This document shows positions 18,032 through 28,565 of a stretch of DNA of 64,000 nt, in pieces. The notes below the pieces were generated by a model, which did not search any database, was not told the DNA's origin, and saw only the letters and a program-made list of their open reading frames with translations. Position numbers and translations under genes: made by a program. How positions within the stretch are numbered: the stretch's first letter is position 1; each line of letters opens with the position of its first letter. Source of the stretch: Photobacterium phosphoreum (GTDB lineage Bacteria > Pseudomonadota > Gammaproteobacteria > Enterobacterales > Vibrionaceae); NCBI RefSeq assembly GCF_002954725.1, contig NZ_MSCQ01000003.1, positions 1 to 64,000 on the forward strand. The letters are read 5' to 3'.

Positions 18032-19131
18032 TAACCGCGTCTCCGTAATTTATCTTTGAGGCGTCGAACCGGTAAGCTATCCCAGCTATTTAAACCAATC
18101 GCGATCAATAAAGCGCCAATATTAATCGGCCACATTCCCATCCACCCAGGAATAAAACCATCTTCAATCGCAGATTTTGCGGATGATATTGCTAGGAAAT
18201 ACGCTAAATAAATTAATACTGCTGGCGCTAATTTAGCAAATCGTCCTTGACGAGGATTGACCGCTGACAACGGCACCACAATCATAACCAATAACGGAAT
18301 ACATAAAATTAACGATAACCGCCACTGTAGTTCTGCGGTAGCGGCTAAACTTGGATCTTTTAACAATTCAGCGGTGGTTTTCGCTTCCCAATCACGGGAG
18401 CCTTGCTTTACTTTACGTTGCCCAATTAAGGCTTGATAATCATCAAAATGTGTAATGCCATAATTAAGCTGAGTCGGTACCCCTTCATAACGGGTACCAT
18501 GCTGTAAATCTAACATTTGGCGACCATCAGTTTGTTCTGTCACAAAACCACGTTCCGCCACCATAACGCTTGGTTGCAATGAATCTTGGGCTTTTAATTG
18601 CGCCACAAACACATGATGCAGTTTGGAACCTTTATCTGTAATGTTATTAACAAACACCACCCCTGAGCCATTTGGGGTCATTTGGAAAGTGCCTTTAACT
18701 AACATATTTAAGCCTGGATCCGCTTTGGCTTGATCTGTTACTTGTTCAATTTTATTTTGAGCCCACGGCGCAACCCATAATGAATTCGCCGTTGCTATCG
18801 ATCCGGTAATCAATGCCAATGCTAGTGCAGCGCGAATAAGAAACTTATTCCCCATACCAGTGGCACTCATCACAGTAATTTCGCTTTCAGCGTACAAGCG
18901 GCCAAAGGTGAGCAAAATACCAATATATAAACTCAGCGGTAACATTAACAATGCCATTGCTGGAATAGAAAGTCCCATTAAAGTAATGATCAGATTGCTC
19001 GGAATCGAACCATCGGTCGCTTGTGCTAAAATGCGAATGAACTTTTGGCTAATAAAGACAAGAAAAAGCACAAAAAGTACTGCTAATTGGCTTTTTACTG
19101 TCTCTCTCGTCAAATACCTAACAATAATCAC
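18031..19131 (-). CDS. lptF: LPS export permease LptF
   Basis: Partner of LptG in the LPS-extracting ABC transporter. 366 aa, starting with GTG; the N-terminus MIIVRYLTRETVKSQ aligns directly with E. coli LptF (MIIIRYLVRETLKSQ), which fixes the start, and GGGA lies about 9 nt upstream. The same 3 helices - jellyroll - 3 helices layout is visible, with the conserved VVPLSAVNPRQGRFAKL before the last helices. First gene of the lptFG operon. Confidence 0.96.
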   Translation of the reverse strand: MIIVRYLTRETVKSQLAVLFVLFLVFISQKFIRILAQATDGSIPSNLIITLMGLSIPAMALLMLPLSLYIGILLTFGRLYAESEITVMSATGMGNKFLIRAALALALITGSIATANSLWVAPWAQNKIEQVTDQAKADPGLNMLVKGTFQMTPNGSGVVFVNNITDKGSKLHHVFVAQLKAQDSLQPSVMVAERGFVTEQTDGRQMLDLQHGTRYEGVPTQLNYGITHFDDYQALIGQRKVKQGSRDWEAKTTAELLKDPSLAATAELQWRLSLILCIPLLVMIVVPLSAVNPRQGRFAKLAPAVLIYLAYFLAISSAKSAIEDGFIPGWMGMWPINIGALLIAIGLNSWDSLPVRRLKDKLRRRG

Positions 19132-19325
19132 GCGTTATATTCCCATAGAAAACTTGTTTTTTTGATGGAATCACTATAGTTTTTCGTTAAATTAGTTATT
19201 TTTTTATCTTTCGGCTGAATGTAGTCCGCGCTTCTAAGCCTATACCGAAATCTCGGCAGAGCAAGCAAGTGTGGTATTATCTAACATTTAGCGTTAATTG
19301 TCTTTATAGGATGTTAGGAGTACGC

Positions 19326-20834
19326 ATGGAGTTCAGTGTCAAAAGCGGTAGCCCCGAAAAACAGCGCAGTGCGTGTATTGTCGTGGGTGTATTTGAACCA
19401 CGTCGCCTCTCTCCAATCGCGGAACAGCTAGACAAAATAAGTGATGGCTATATTAGCTCATTACTGCGTCGTGGTGACCTTGAAGGTAAACCAGGACAAA
19501 TGTTGTTATTGCACCATGTTCCCAATGTATTATCTGAACGTGTATTACTGGTTGGTTGTGGTAAAGAACGTGAACTTGATGAACGCCAGTATAAGCAAAT
19601 CATCAAAAAAACCATCAGTACCTTAAATGAAACCGGTTCAATGGAAGCGGTATGTTTTCTTACTGAGTTGCATGTTAAAGGTCGCGATACCTACTGGAAA
19701 GTACGTCAAGCAGTAGAAACAACCAAAGATAGCCTTTATACCTTTAACCAATTTAAAAGTAACAAGCCTGAGACGCGCCGTCCACTACGTAAATTAGTTT
19801 TTAACGTACCAACACGTCGTGAACTGTCTTTAGGCGAACGTGCTATTACTCATGGTCTTGCTATTTCTTCAGGCGTAAAAGCCAGTAAAGACCTTGGTAA
19901 TATGCCACCTAACGTCGCTAATCCTGCTTATTTAGCCTCACAGGCACGTCGTTTAGCAGATGATTTTGAAACGGTTAGTACCAAAATCATTGGCGAGCAA
20001 GAAATGGCAACTTTAGGTATGACATCATACTTAGCAGTTGGTCAAGGCTCTAAAAATGAAGCCATGATGTCAGTGATTGAATACAAAGGTCATCCTGATC
20101 CAGAATCAAAGCCCATTGTACTTGTCGGTAAAGGTTTAACCTTTGACTCAGGCGGTATTTCTATTAAGCCTAGCGCTCAAATGGATGAAATGAAGTACGA
20201 CATGTGTGGTGCAGCTTCTGTATTTGGTACCATGAAAGCACTGGCTAAACTAAACTTACCAATCAATGTCGTGGGTATTTTAGCCGGTTGTGAAAATATG
20301 CCAGGTGGTGGTGCATATCGCCCAGGTGATATTCTTACTACTATGTCAGGTCAAACAGTTGAAGTATTAAATACTGATGCTGAAGGCCGTTTAGTGCTAT
20401 GTGATGCATTAACTTACGTTGAGCGTTTTGATCCTGAATGTGTGGTTGATGTTGCGACATTAACTGGCGCATGTGTGGTGGCACTTGGTCATCATATTAG
20501 TGGCTTAATGGGTAACCATAATCCACTTGCTCACGAACTGATTAATGCCTCTGAGCAATCGGGCGATCGCGCTTGGCGTTTACCAATGAGTGATGAGTAT
20601 CAAGAGCAAATTGCCAGTCCATTTGCAGATATTGCCAACCTAGGTACGCCTGGTGCTGGCACTATTACTGCTGCTTGTTTCTTATCTCGCTTTACTAAGA
20701 AATATAATTGGGCTCACCTTGATATTGCAGGTACGGCTTGGAAAGGTGGCGCTGCGAAAGGCTCGACCGGACGTCCAGTGCCATTGCTGGTCCAATTCCT
20801 ACTCAATCGAGCAGGCCAAGAGATTGTCGAATAA
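19326..20834 (+). CDS. pepA: Leucyl aminopeptidase PepA
   Basis: A cytoplasmic M17 dinuclear metallo-aminopeptidase, 502 aa (E. coli 503), that removes N-terminal leucine and other residues. In E. coli it is also a DNA-binding accessory protein for XerCD recombination and carAB control. Metal and catalytic motifs are intact: [15 protein letters not shown], the [12 protein letters not shown] helix, and [10 protein letters not shown], the family signature. I chose the ATG at 19326, with AGGAG 7 nt upstream and N-terminus MEFSVKSG as in the family. It is the first gene of pepA-holC-valS, with a terminator-like hairpin before holC. Confidence 0.97.
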   Translation: MEFSVKSGSPEKQRSACIVVGVFEPRRLSPIAEQLDKISDGYISSLLRRGDLEGKPGQMLLLHHVPNVLSERVLLVGCGKERELDERQYKQIIKKTISTLNETGSMEAVCFLTELHVKGRDTYWKVRQAVETTKDSLYTFNQFKSNKPETRRPLRKLVFNVPTRRELSLGERAITHGLAISSGVKASKDLGNMPPNVANPAYLASQARRLADDFETVSTKIIGEQEMATLGMTSYLAVGQGSKNEAMMSVIEYKGHPDPESKPIVLVGKGLTFDSGGISIKPSAQMDEMKYDMCGAASVFGTMKALAKLNLPINVVGILAGCENMPGGGAYRPGDILTTMSGQTVEVLNTDAEGRLVLCDALTYVERFDPECVVDVATLTGACVVALGHHISGLMGNHNPLAHELINASEQSGDRAWRLPMSDEYQEQIASPFADIANLGTPGAGTITAACFLSRFTKKYNWAHLDIAGTAWKGGAAKGSTGRPVPLLVQFLLNRAGQEIVE

Positions 20835-20842
20835 GACACTCA

Positions 20843-20865
20843 GAAAAGGGCCTATGGCCCTTTTC
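20843..20865 (+). terminator. pepA-holC intercistronic terminator
   Basis: A perfect 10-bp stem GAAAAGGGCC / GGCCCTTTTC with a 3-nt loop and a following TTTTA. It lies 18 nt before the holC start, so it probably only attenuates read-through into holC-valS. Confidence 0.75.
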
Positions 20866-20882
20866 TTTTAGGACATTAATTT

Positions 20883-21338
20883 ATGACTCATGCTACGTTT
20901 TATATATTAGATGATAATCAAGATGATGCTGATAGCGATTTTCAGTGGCATTTTGCTTGTCGTTGCGCAGCCATGAGTTACCGTCAAGGATTACGGATTT
21001 ACCTACTTGCAGCAGACAAACAACAGGCAGAACAAATAGATGAATATCTATGGCAACAAGATCCCGACAACTTTGTCCCGCACAATTTAATTGGCGAAGG
21101 ACCAAGAGGTGGATCGCCGGTTGAAATTGGTTGGCCCGGTTTACGCTATAGCGGACACCGCGCAGTATTAATTAATTTAGCCGAAATTGTCGCAAATTTT
21201 GCGGTTAGCTTTGCACAAGTGGTAGACTTTGTCCCTTGCGACGAAACGCTCAAACAGCAGGCGCGCGAGCGTTACAAGGCTTATCGCCTTGCTGGCATTC
21301 AAATTACGACTGCCAATGCTGTTACTGAGACGCCTTAA
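20883..21338 (+). CDS. holC: DNA polymerase III chi subunit HolC
   Basis: The 151-aa chi subunit of the clamp loader, which with psi links the polymerase III holoenzyme to SSB at the fork. Family features are visible: an N-terminal strand THATFYILD, the FACRCAAMSYRQGLRIYLLA region, and the VPHNLIGEGPRGGSPVEIGW segment. It sits between pepA and valS in the conserved order. The central acidic/Gln-rich loop is typical. AGGACATTAATTT precedes the ATG. Confidence 0.95.
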   Translation: MTHATFYILDDNQDDADSDFQWHFACRCAAMSYRQGLRIYLLAADKQQAEQIDEYLWQQDPDNFVPHNLIGEGPRGGSPVEIGWPGLRYSGHRAVLINLAEIVANFAVSFAQVVDFVPCDETLKQQARERYKAYRLAGIQITTANAVTETP

Positions 21339-21371
21339 TTCCACATAGAATAGAATCCTTCTAAGAGCGCT

Positions 21372-24233
21372 ATGGAAAAGACATACAACCCACAATCAAT
21401 TGAACAAGCGCTTTATCAGCGCTGGGAAGAGGCTGGTTACTTTAAGCCTCATGGTGATACATCTAAAGATGCTTACAGCATTATGATCCCGCCACCAAAC
21501 GTCACAGGCAGCCTTCACATGGGCCACGCGTTCCAGGATACCATTATGGATACCCTGATTCGTTGTGAGCGTATGAAAGGTAAAAACACCCTATGGCAGG
21601 TTGGTACAGACCACGCAGGTATTGCTACCCAAATGGTTGTGGAGCGTAAGATCGCTGCTGAAGAAGGCAAAACTAAACACGACTACGGCCGTGATGCTTT
21701 CATCGATAAGATCTGGGAATGGAAAAACGAATCTGGTGGCACTATCACCAAACAGCTTCGTCGCCTTGGCGCATCAGTAGACTGGGATCGTGAGCGCTTC
21801 ACGATGGATGACGGTCTATCAAATGCAGTACAAGAAGTTTTCGTTCGCCTATACCAAGAAGATCTACTTTACCGTGGTAAGCGTTTGGTTAACTGGGATC
21901 CAAAACTGCACACAGCAATCTCTGACATCGAAGTTGAAAATAAAGATGTTAAAGGTTACATGTGGCATTTCCGTTACCCACTAGCAGACGGTATTAAAAC
22001 TGCTGATGGAAAAGATTACATTGTTGTAGCAACTACTCGCCCAGAAACTATGCTGGGTGATACAGGTGTTGCGGTAAACCCTGAAGATCCACGTTACAAA
22101 GATCTGATCGGTAAAGAGATCATTCTGCCTATCGTTGGCCGTCGCATCCCTATTTTAGGTGATGAACATGCTGATATGGATAAAGGTACGGGTTGTGTAA
22201 AAATCACCCCTGCACACGATTTCAATGACTACGAAGTCGGTAAGCGTCATAGCCTACCAATGATCAACATCCTAACTTTCAATGCTGATATTCGTGATGC
22301 GGCGGAAGTCTTCACCACTAACGGCGAAGAAAGCGATGTTTACAGCACTGAAATCCCAGCAAAATACCAGGGTATGGAGCGCTTTGCAGCCCGTAAAGCT
22401 ATCGTTGCTGAATTTGACGAGCTAGGTCTGCTAGAAGAAATTAAAGATCACGATCTTACTATTCCTTATGGTGATCGTGGTGGCGTGGTTATCGAACCAA
22501 TGCTAACCGCACAATGGTACGTTCGCGCGGCACCATTAGCTGAACCTGCTATCCAAGCAGTAGAGAACGGTGATATCCAATTCGTCCCTAAGCAGTACGA
22601 AAACATGTACTTCTCTTGGATGCGTGATATTCAAGATTGGTGTATTTCACGTCAACTTTGGTGGGGTCACCGCATTCCAGCTTGGTACGATAACGACGGT
22701 AATGTTTACGTTGGTCGTAACGAAGATGAAGTACGTGAGAAACACAATCTAGCGCCTGTTGTGGTGCTAAACCAAGACAACGACGTACTGGATACATGGT
22801 TCTCTTCAGCACTATGGACATTTGGTACCCAAGGCTGGCCAGAAAACACCCCTGATCTTAAAACTTTCCACCCATCTGATGTGTTGGTAACCGGTTTTGA
22901 CATCATCTTCTTCTGGGTTGCGCGTATGATCATGATGACCATGCACTTCTGTAAAGATGAAGACGGCAAGCCACAAGTTCCGTTTAAAACTGTTTACGTT
23001 ACTGGTCTTATCCGTGATGAAAACGGCGACAAGATGTCAAAATCGAAAGGTAACGTACTTGATCCTATCGATATGATCGACGGTATTGATCTTGAGTCTC
23101 TAGTAGAGAAGCGTTGTGGCAACATGATGCAGCCTCAACTAGCTGCGAAGATTGAAAAAGCCACTCGTAAGACATTTGAAGCAGGTATTGAACCTTACGG
23201 TACAGACGCATTACGTTTCACCCTTGCTGCAATGGCTTCTACTGGCCGTGACATCAACTGGGATATGAAGCGTCTTGAAGGTTACCGTAACTTCTGTAAT
23301 AAGCTATGGAACGCTAGCCGTTACGTACTGATGAATGCAGAAGATCAAGATTGTGGTTTTGCTGCCGATAGCGAACTTGAATACTCAGTTGCAGATAAGT
23401 GGATTGAATCACAATTCCAACTAGCCGCGAAAGACTTCAATGCTCACATTGATAACTTCCGTCTAGATATGGCTGCTGGTGTACTGTACGAGTTCATCTG
23501 GAATCAATTCTGTGACTGGTATTTAGAGCTAACTAAACCTGTTTTATGGAAAGGCACTGAAGCACAGCAACGTGCAACACGCCATACCCTAATTACAGTG
23601 TTAGAAAAGACATTACGTCTTGCTCACCCTGTTCTTCCTTACATCACTGAATCAATCTGGCAGAGCGTGAAGCCGCTAGTTGATGGTGTTGAAGGTGAAA
23701 CTATCATGACTCAGGCTCTGCCTCAGTTTGATGAAGCACAGTTTGATCAAGCGGCGATCACTGATATTGAATTTGTAAAAGCATTCATTACCAGCATTCG
23801 TAACTTACGTGCAGAATACGATATCGCACCAAGCAAGCCACTGTCAGTAATGCTGAAAGTCGCTGATGCTAACGATGCTGCCCGTATTGAAGCGAACCTG
23901 ACTGTACTTAAATCTCTGGCTAAACTTGAAGAAGTTAAACTATTGGCTGACGGCGAAGTAACACCGGCTTGTGCGACTGCACTTGTAGGTAAATCTGAGC
24001 TGATGATCCCAATGGCAGGTCTGATCGACAAAGATGCTGAACTTGCACGTTTAGACAAAGAAATTGCGAAAATGGCAGGCGAAATCAAACGCACTGCTGG
24101 CAAACTAAGTAACGAAGGTTTTGTTGCTAAAGCACCTGAAATCGTAATCACTAAAGAACGTGAAAAACTAGCGGGTTATGAAGAAACATTGGTTAAGCTG
24201 ACTGAGCAAAAAGCAACTATTGCTGCGCTATAA
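21372..24233 (+). CDS. valS: Valyl-tRNA synthetase
   Basis: A class Ia synthetase of 953 aa (E. coli 951) that charges tRNA-Val and edits mischarged threonine. The HIGH motif appears in [15 protein letters not shown] (residues ~38-52), the editing domain spans ~190-340, the KMSKS loop is in [10 protein letters not shown] (~554-563), and the C-terminal ~70 residues form the tRNA-binding coiled coil ([19 protein letters not shown]). Codon use is noticeably more C-ending than that of the neighbours, as expected for a highly expressed gene. It starts 33 bp after holC. Confidence 0.98.
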   Translation: MEKTYNPQSIEQALYQRWEEAGYFKPHGDTSKDAYSIMIPPPNVTGSLHMGHAFQDTIMDTLIRCERMKGKNTLWQVGTDHAGIATQMVVERKIAAEEGKTKHDYGRDAFIDKIWEWKNESGGTITKQLRRLGASVDWDRERFTMDDGLSNAVQEVFVRLYQEDLLYRGKRLVNWDPKLHTAISDIEVENKDVKGYMWHFRYPLADGIKTADGKDYIVVATTRPETMLGDTGVAVNPEDPRYKDLIGKEIILPIVGRRIPILGDEHADMDKGTGCVKITPAHDFNDYEVGKRHSLPMINILTFNADIRDAAEVFTTNGEESDVYSTEIPAKYQGMERFAARKAIVAEFDELGLLEEIKDHDLTIPYGDRGGVVIEPMLTAQWYVRAAPLAEPAIQAVENGDIQFVPKQYENMYFSWMRDIQDWCISRQLWWGHRIPAWYDNDGNVYVGRNEDEVREKHNLAPVVVLNQDNDVLDTWFSSALWTFGTQGWPENTPDLKTFHPSDVLVTGFDIIFFWVARMIMMTMHFCKDEDGKPQVPFKTVYVTGLIRDENGDKMSKSKGNVLDPIDMIDGIDLESLVEKRCGNMMQPQLAAKIEKATRKTFEAGIEPYGTDALRFTLAAMASTGRDINWDMKRLEGYRNFCNKLWNASRYVLMNAEDQDCGFAADSELEYSVADKWIESQFQLAAKDFNAHIDNFRLDMAAGVLYEFIWNQFCDWYLELTKPVLWKGTEAQQRATRHTLITVLEKTLRLAHPVLPYITESIWQSVKPLVDGVEGETIMTQALPQFDEAQFDQAAITDIEFVKAFITSIRNLRAEYDIAPSKPLSVMLKVADANDAARIEANLTVLKSLAKLEEVKLLADGEVTPACATALVGKSELMIPMAGLIDKDAELARLDKEIAKMAGEIKRTAGKLSNEGFVAKAPEIVITKEREKLAGYEETLVKLTEQKATIAAL

Positions 24234-24255
24234 GTTTTAGCTAAATCCTAGAAAC

Positions 24256-24287
24256 AAAAACCGACGTTTTTTGGCGTCGGTTTTTTT
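24256..24287 (+). terminator. valS terminator
   Basis: AAAAACCGACG / CGTCGGTTTTT, with an 8-nt T-rich loop and seven T at the end. Confidence 0.92.
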
Positions 24288-24327
24288 ATTGCCCTTATCA
24301 TTACAAGCCTCCCCTCAATCTAAACAG

Positions 24328-24363
24328 ACTCCTAAACATACTCCTAAACATACTCCTAAACAT
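24328..24363 (+). repeat. Tandem repeat, 12-bp unit ACTCCTAAACAT x 3
   Basis: Three perfect copies at 24328, 24340 and 24352. A degenerate partial copy (CTAAACAG) precedes them. It lies between the valS terminator and the DUF2061 gene. No function is evident. Confidence 0.85.
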
Positions 24364-24469
24364 ACTGACAGATAATAGCTTTTACCTATTGGTAGTATAT
24401 AAAATACCGAATTTATCTATTGAAATAAGTTTGTAATACTCATTGCATCAAATTAATGAGATTACCCTT

Positions 24470-24880
24470 ATGAAGAAAACCCTCAGTTTTGCCATCATCC
24501 ATTTTACCGTTGCTTTTAGTTTGGCATTTCTCTTAACGGGAAATCTTTTAATTGGTGGCTTAATCGCTTTAATTGAGCCAATGGTTAATACTGTTGCTTT
24601 CTACTTCCATGAGAAAGTATGGCAAACCAAAAATCTTGTTCAAACCCAACATTCCTCTCCGAGTAAAAAGACAATCAGTTTCGCTATACTGCACTTTAGT
24701 GTCGCTTTTACGGTGGTGTATTTATTAACGGGTGATGTGCTTCTTGGCGGCACCATGGCAATGATCGAGCCGACTATCAATACTTTTGCTTATTACCTGC
24801 ACGAGCGAGTGTGGCAAAAGAAGCAGCATCAAAATACGCCTCAACAATTAATGTCGATGATGGTGTGTTTACACCATTAA
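24470..24880 (+). CDS. Small membrane protein with two tandem DUF2061 domains
   Basis: 136 aa from the ATG at 24470. Two near-identical halves (residues ~1-58 and ~64-122) each read KKT(L/I)SFAI-H-F-VAF, then LLTG-(L/V)L-GG, then IEP--NT-A-Y-HE-VWQ, so the protein is an internal duplication of the ~55-residue DUF2061 two-helix unit. It should make four short membrane helices. Function is unknown; single-domain DUF2061 proteins are common in marine bacteria. A TTG 27 bp upstream is a possible alternative start. The C-terminus has a Gln/Met-rich tail. Confidence 0.85.
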   Translation: MKKTLSFAIIHFTVAFSLAFLLTGNLLIGGLIALIEPMVNTVAFYFHEKVWQTKNLVQTQHSSPSKKTISFAILHFSVAFTVVYLLTGDVLLGGTMAMIEPTINTFAYYLHERVWQKKQHQNTPQQLMSMMVCLHH

Positions 24881-24889
24881 GATAGTAAA

Positions 24890-24935
24890 AAACCCTGCTT
24901 GTTAAATGACATTACATCAATAACAAGCAGGGTTT
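24890..24935. terminator. Bidirectional terminator, DUF2061 gene / beta-mannosidase
   Basis: A 15-bp perfect stem AAACCCTGCTTGTTA / TAACAAGCAGGGTTT with a 16-nt loop. Confidence 0.85.
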
Positions 24936-24987
24936 ATTAACTGGTATTATGGGTCGCTAATAACATTACTCACGCATAAACAGACTA

Positions 24988-27423
24988 CTAATAACTTTGC
25001 TTAAGGTGATAAACCCGTAAACCTTGTACCACTTCAGCATAAGTCGCAGCGCCAATGTATTTTATTTGACGTTGGTGTTCAGGCACTAAAGTGAAACTTG
25101 AATCTTCAAATCGTCCTTCGCCTTCAAATTCCAAATGCACAAAGAAAGCTGGCTTACTGCTACTGAGCATTACCACGATATCATTATTGTGTTCGGCAAC
25201 TTCAAACCGTAAATCAGGACAGGCTAACTCACAGTATTTAGGACGCGCTGGAAACCACGTATTTTCAATTAATTGCTGACCACTATGCAAATGAACATGG
25301 AAAAAACCATCTTGTTCATGACCATCTAAATCTTCATTAAGCCATTCCCAAACCACTTTGGTTGAGTCAGCTTCTAAATATTGAGTAATCGGCTCACGAT
25401 AAAGAATTTCCCCTTCCCAGCTTTGCCACACCACCTCGCCTTTTAACTCGGTATTTTTACGGCCATCATTGACTAAATGTAATTTCAGCCCTTGTTGATC
25501 TCGCGTAAAAGTGGCTATTTGAGGTGCAAAAAAACGCCGCGCATGGTAATGCAATTGTTTCCAACGGCCGCTGTATTCAATCGATGACCACGAGCTTACT
25601 GGCCAACAGTCATTTAACTGCCAAAACAGCATCCCACGGTTAGTTGGTTTTTGAGTACGCCAATATTCAGCAGCTGTTTTAACCGCTAATGCTTGTTGCA
25701 CTTGCGATAAATACAACATATTAACGAACCCGTTTGGAAACCTGAAATAGCGGGTAAACATCTCGGTAATAACCGAATTACCATGACTGCTTTTCTGATG
25801 GTTTTCAAAACTTGGCGAGCTTATATTCCAATCTTGTTCAGGTAAGAAACTCTTTACCGTTGGCAATGATGGCCAAGATTGAAAACCAAATTCAGAACAA
25901 AAACGCGGGGTCACTTGCAGATAAGCATCAAATTCTTTACCACTATCCCACACATCCCAACAGTGCATATCACCCCGTAGCGGATCATGATGCCACGTAT
26001 CGATAATATCCAATTCACCATTACACGGTGAGCTTGCCCAAAAACGACGAGATGGATCTTCACGTTCAACCACTTCAGCTAAAGTACGGTTAAGACGATC
26101 ATAGTTAAGCAGATGTTTTTCACGATGTTGACGCGATTCAGGATCGCGATCAATCGCACCTAAGACTTCATTATCACCGCACCATAGTACTAAACTAGGA
26201 TGATCTTTTAAGCGTCGAACTTGGTATTCGACTTCTTGCTCAACTTCAGCAATAAAATCTGGGGTTGATGGGTAAAGGGCGTTGGCAAACATCAAATCTT
26301 GCCAAACAAGCAACCCTAATTCATCACAAAGATTATAGAAAATATCTTTTTCATACATTCCACCACCCCATACGCGTAGCATGTTCATATTGGCAGCGGC
26401 AGCATCGGTTAACAAACTTCGATAACGTTGCTCAGTCATACGCGCAGGCATGGCATCAATCGGGATCCAATTGGCACCACGAGCAGAAATAGGCACATCA
26501 TTGACCATCACCACCATGCTTTGGCCCTGATCGTCATCTTCAGTGATCAGCTCTAACTTACGTAAACCAATTTGTTTGGTGATCGCAACGCCATCAGCTT
26601 CCAGCGCCAACTTATATAATCGCTGCTTACCGTAACCTGCTGGCCACCAATGACGAGGGTTATCAATACGGAAAATGACACTGGCTTTGGTGGCTTCACG
26701 ATCGAGAGTAAGGTGGAAAGTCTGACCGTCAAAGGTCACTGACGCATTAGCTAACCCTTTTTCAGAAACAACTTCATAATGTAATGTAACCGCTAACTCA
26801 CACCCTTGCTGGTGCCATTTCTGTTTGGTGGCTAAATGGCTTATGCGAACATGCTCAATCGGCTGCAGCACAATATCACCATAAACACCTAATACAGATA
26901 AACAAATACTCCAATCCCAACCACTATGGAACTGTGGTTTACGCAACGTATTCATAAACGGAATTTGGTTATTACCCTTTGCCCACGGCACTGGAAACGG
27001 TAATTTATCAGCACGATTTTTAGCCGCTAAATCAGCACGATGTAATACAATTTCAATACGGTTAGCACCAATTTGCAGACAACTTAACACATCCACTTTA
27101 TGACGCATGAACATATTATTAAAATCGGCAACGGTATGACCATTAATACGAATTTCGGCTACCGTATCAAGCTGATCTAATACCAAATCCATGGCATTAC
27201 ACGTCAATTGTTCGGCAGTTAATTCAAAGTGGCGGCTGACAATCCAGTCGCACTCACCAACCCACTGAACTTTTTTTTCATTGGTCGCCCAATAAGGATC
27301 AGGGATCTCTCCGGCTGCATATAATGCTGAGTGAACATCACCCGGCAAATCAATATGAAGGTCTTGAATTGCTGAGCGTTGGACACACGCAAGCAACCAC
27401 TGGCCATTAAGTGAGATTGTCAT
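24988..27423 (-). CDS. Glycoside hydrolase family 2 beta-mannosidase
   Basis: 811 aa, cytoplasmic (no signal peptide). Domain order is that of GH2 beta-mannosidases: an N-terminal jellyroll sugar-binding domain (~1-180), an immunoglobulin-like domain (~190-280), a TIM barrel with RGANWIPIDAMPAR and LRVWGGGMYE, then C-terminal beta domains. The acid/base glutamate is E419 in WCGDNE, and the nucleophile is E511 in FCSEFGFQ. It should remove terminal beta-mannose from short mannooligosaccharides; an exo-beta-glucosaminidase activity is a possible alternative in this family. I chose the ATG at 27423 (GGAG 7 nt upstream). It has no transporter, regulator or endo-mannanase beside it. Confidence 0.9.
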   Translation of the reverse strand: MTISLNGQWLLACVQRSAIQDLHIDLPGDVHSALYAAGEIPDPYWATNEKKVQWVGECDWIVSRHFELTAEQLTCNAMDLVLDQLDTVAEIRINGHTVADFNNMFMRHKVDVLSCLQIGANRIEIVLHRADLAAKNRADKLPFPVPWAKGNNQIPFMNTLRKPQFHSGWDWSICLSVLGVYGDIVLQPIEHVRISHLATKQKWHQQGCELAVTLHYEVVSEKGLANASVTFDGQTFHLTLDREATKASVIFRIDNPRHWWPAGYGKQRLYKLALEADGVAITKQIGLRKLELITEDDDQGQSMVVMVNDVPISARGANWIPIDAMPARMTEQRYRSLLTDAAAANMNMLRVWGGGMYEKDIFYNLCDELGLLVWQDLMFANALYPSTPDFIAEVEQEVEYQVRRLKDHPSLVLWCGDNEVLGAIDRDPESRQHREKHLLNYDRLNRTLAEVVEREDPSRRFWASSPCNGELDIIDTWHHDPLRGDMHCWDVWDSGKEFDAYLQVTPRFCSEFGFQSWPSLPTVKSFLPEQDWNISSPSFENHQKSSHGNSVITEMFTRYFRFPNGFVNMLYLSQVQQALAVKTAAEYWRTQKPTNRGMLFWQLNDCWPVSSWSSIEYSGRWKQLHYHARRFFAPQIATFTRDQQGLKLHLVNDGRKNTELKGEVVWQSWEGEILYREPITQYLEADSTKVVWEWLNEDLDGHEQDGFFHVHLHSGQQLIENTWFPARPKYCELACPDLRFEVAEHNNDIVVMLSSSKPAFFVHLEFEGEGRFEDSSFTLVPEHQRQIKYIGAATYAEVVQGLRVYHLKQSY

Positions 27424-27574
27424 CAATCACTCCAATACTGAATTATTCAGTATGATTTAAATGTGTGAGGATAAAAGGAAAGATTTACACGCGTCGTGAT
27501 TACAGACAGTGATCACGAGTAAATTTCTATCATATCGTTAATATCAAAGTTTGATACCAATGCCAAAAAGTAGA

Positions 27575-27599
27575 AAAAGCCAGCAAAATGCCGGCTTTT
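27575..27599 (-). terminator. rraB terminator
   Basis: Minus-strand stem AAAAGCC(G)GC / GC(T)GGCTTTT with loop ATTTT and a T-run. Confidence 0.85.
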
Positions 27600-27624
27600 A
27601 AGAACAGAGTGGTGTTATGACGAT

Positions 27625-28023
27625 TTATTCTTCGTCTTCATTCTCTTCTTCATCATCTTCGTCAGATTCGAAGTAAGTACCCCAACCGTCGTAATCGATG
27701 CTGTGCTTTTCAGCCAGTTTAATCAGCTTTTCAGCTTGCTCATCAATTAGTTCTACATTTAGGGCTGATTCCATTACGGCATCAAAACATACAACTTTGC
27801 CGCCGCCATCTTCAGGATCCAGTTCTAACTCTTCTGCTTCTAAAACATTAAAACCAAGTTTAAATGCTTCAACCGCAGCAGCTTCTAGTTCTTCAAATGT
27901 GTCTGCAGAGAAGTGGTGCTCAATAGTATAAAGCGCCTCTGGCTCACTGCCATCTTCAAGTAACGCGGCTATAATTTCGCGCGTTTCTTCTTTTTGCTCT
28001 GCAATCAATTCTGCGTAAGACAT
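27625..28023 (-). CDS. rraB: Ribonuclease E inhibitor RraB
   Basis: A small acidic protein of 132 aa that binds the C-terminal scaffold of RNase E and tunes degradosome activity. The family core is clear: an [27 protein letters not shown]-terminal region (in two halves), then [17 protein letters not shown] and the [12 protein letters not shown] segment. The extreme acidic tail ([12 protein letters not shown]) is typical. Monocistronic, with its own terminator. Confidence 0.94.
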   Translation of the reverse strand: MSYAELIAEQKEETREIIAALLEDGSEPEALYTIEHHFSADTFEELEAAAVEAFKLGFNVLEAEELELDPEDGGGKVVCFDAVMESALNVELIDEQAEKLIKLAEKHSIDYDGWGTYFESDEDDEEENEDEE

Positions 28024-28113
28024 AGTATCACTCTACCTATGGAATAAATTTGCTGGCAAATATCGCATGGTTTGCACTCAATTACCATATCTTACGCGTA
28101 AGCCCAGCCTAAA

Positions 28114-28127
28114 TTGATCTTAATCAA
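28114..28127. promoter_or_regulatory. Perfect FNR-type box
   Basis: TTGAT-CTTA-ATCAA is an exact match to the FNR consensus TTGAT-N4-ATCAA. It lies 91 bp upstream of rraB and 437 bp upstream of the YfcC-type transporter, so either gene could be the target. The anaerobic arginine pathway makes the transporter the more attractive guess. The rest of 28024-28480 holds no ORF I can support. Confidence 0.55.
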
Positions 28128-28488
28128 CCGTTGATGGATTAATGCTTGAAGACCAAATACTCATCAATATGCATAAAATTTCACAATCATTACCCTCTAT
28201 TCTTCGCTAATAACCACAACACCAACCTTCAGTCTGCTATTTAACAATAACGATTCGCATAGCCACCCAGTTTTTTTAAACAAATATCCCCAAGATAAAA
28301 ATGATGCTTTAACACCTCGATATAAAAGCCAAAAAACTGTGAACAGTCGTTGAGTTAGCAACCATAAACCACTTTAGAATCATGATGCCCCACCGCTAAA
28401 TGAGACCGCTTATGATCGATTTACCACCGTGATATTAGGCTGTACTTTTTTTAATTAGTTACGTTTATTGTTTGTTCCCTTATTTTTT

Positions 28489-28565
28489 CATGAGTGATCC
28501 TTATCTCTCATGCAGACAAACACACCTTATGGTTATCACTAACCGACGGTGCAGGAGATAACCAT
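28489..28565 (+). promoter_or_regulatory. Leader hairpins masking the transporter start codon
   Basis: ATGGTTATC (28529-28537) is perfectly complementary to GATAACCAT (28557-28565), which includes the AT of the start codon and borders the AGGAG Shine-Dalgarno (28553-28557). Just upstream, CATGAG (28489-28494) pairs with CTCATG (28507-28512). Folding would hide the initiation site, suggesting translational control. Confidence 0.5.
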
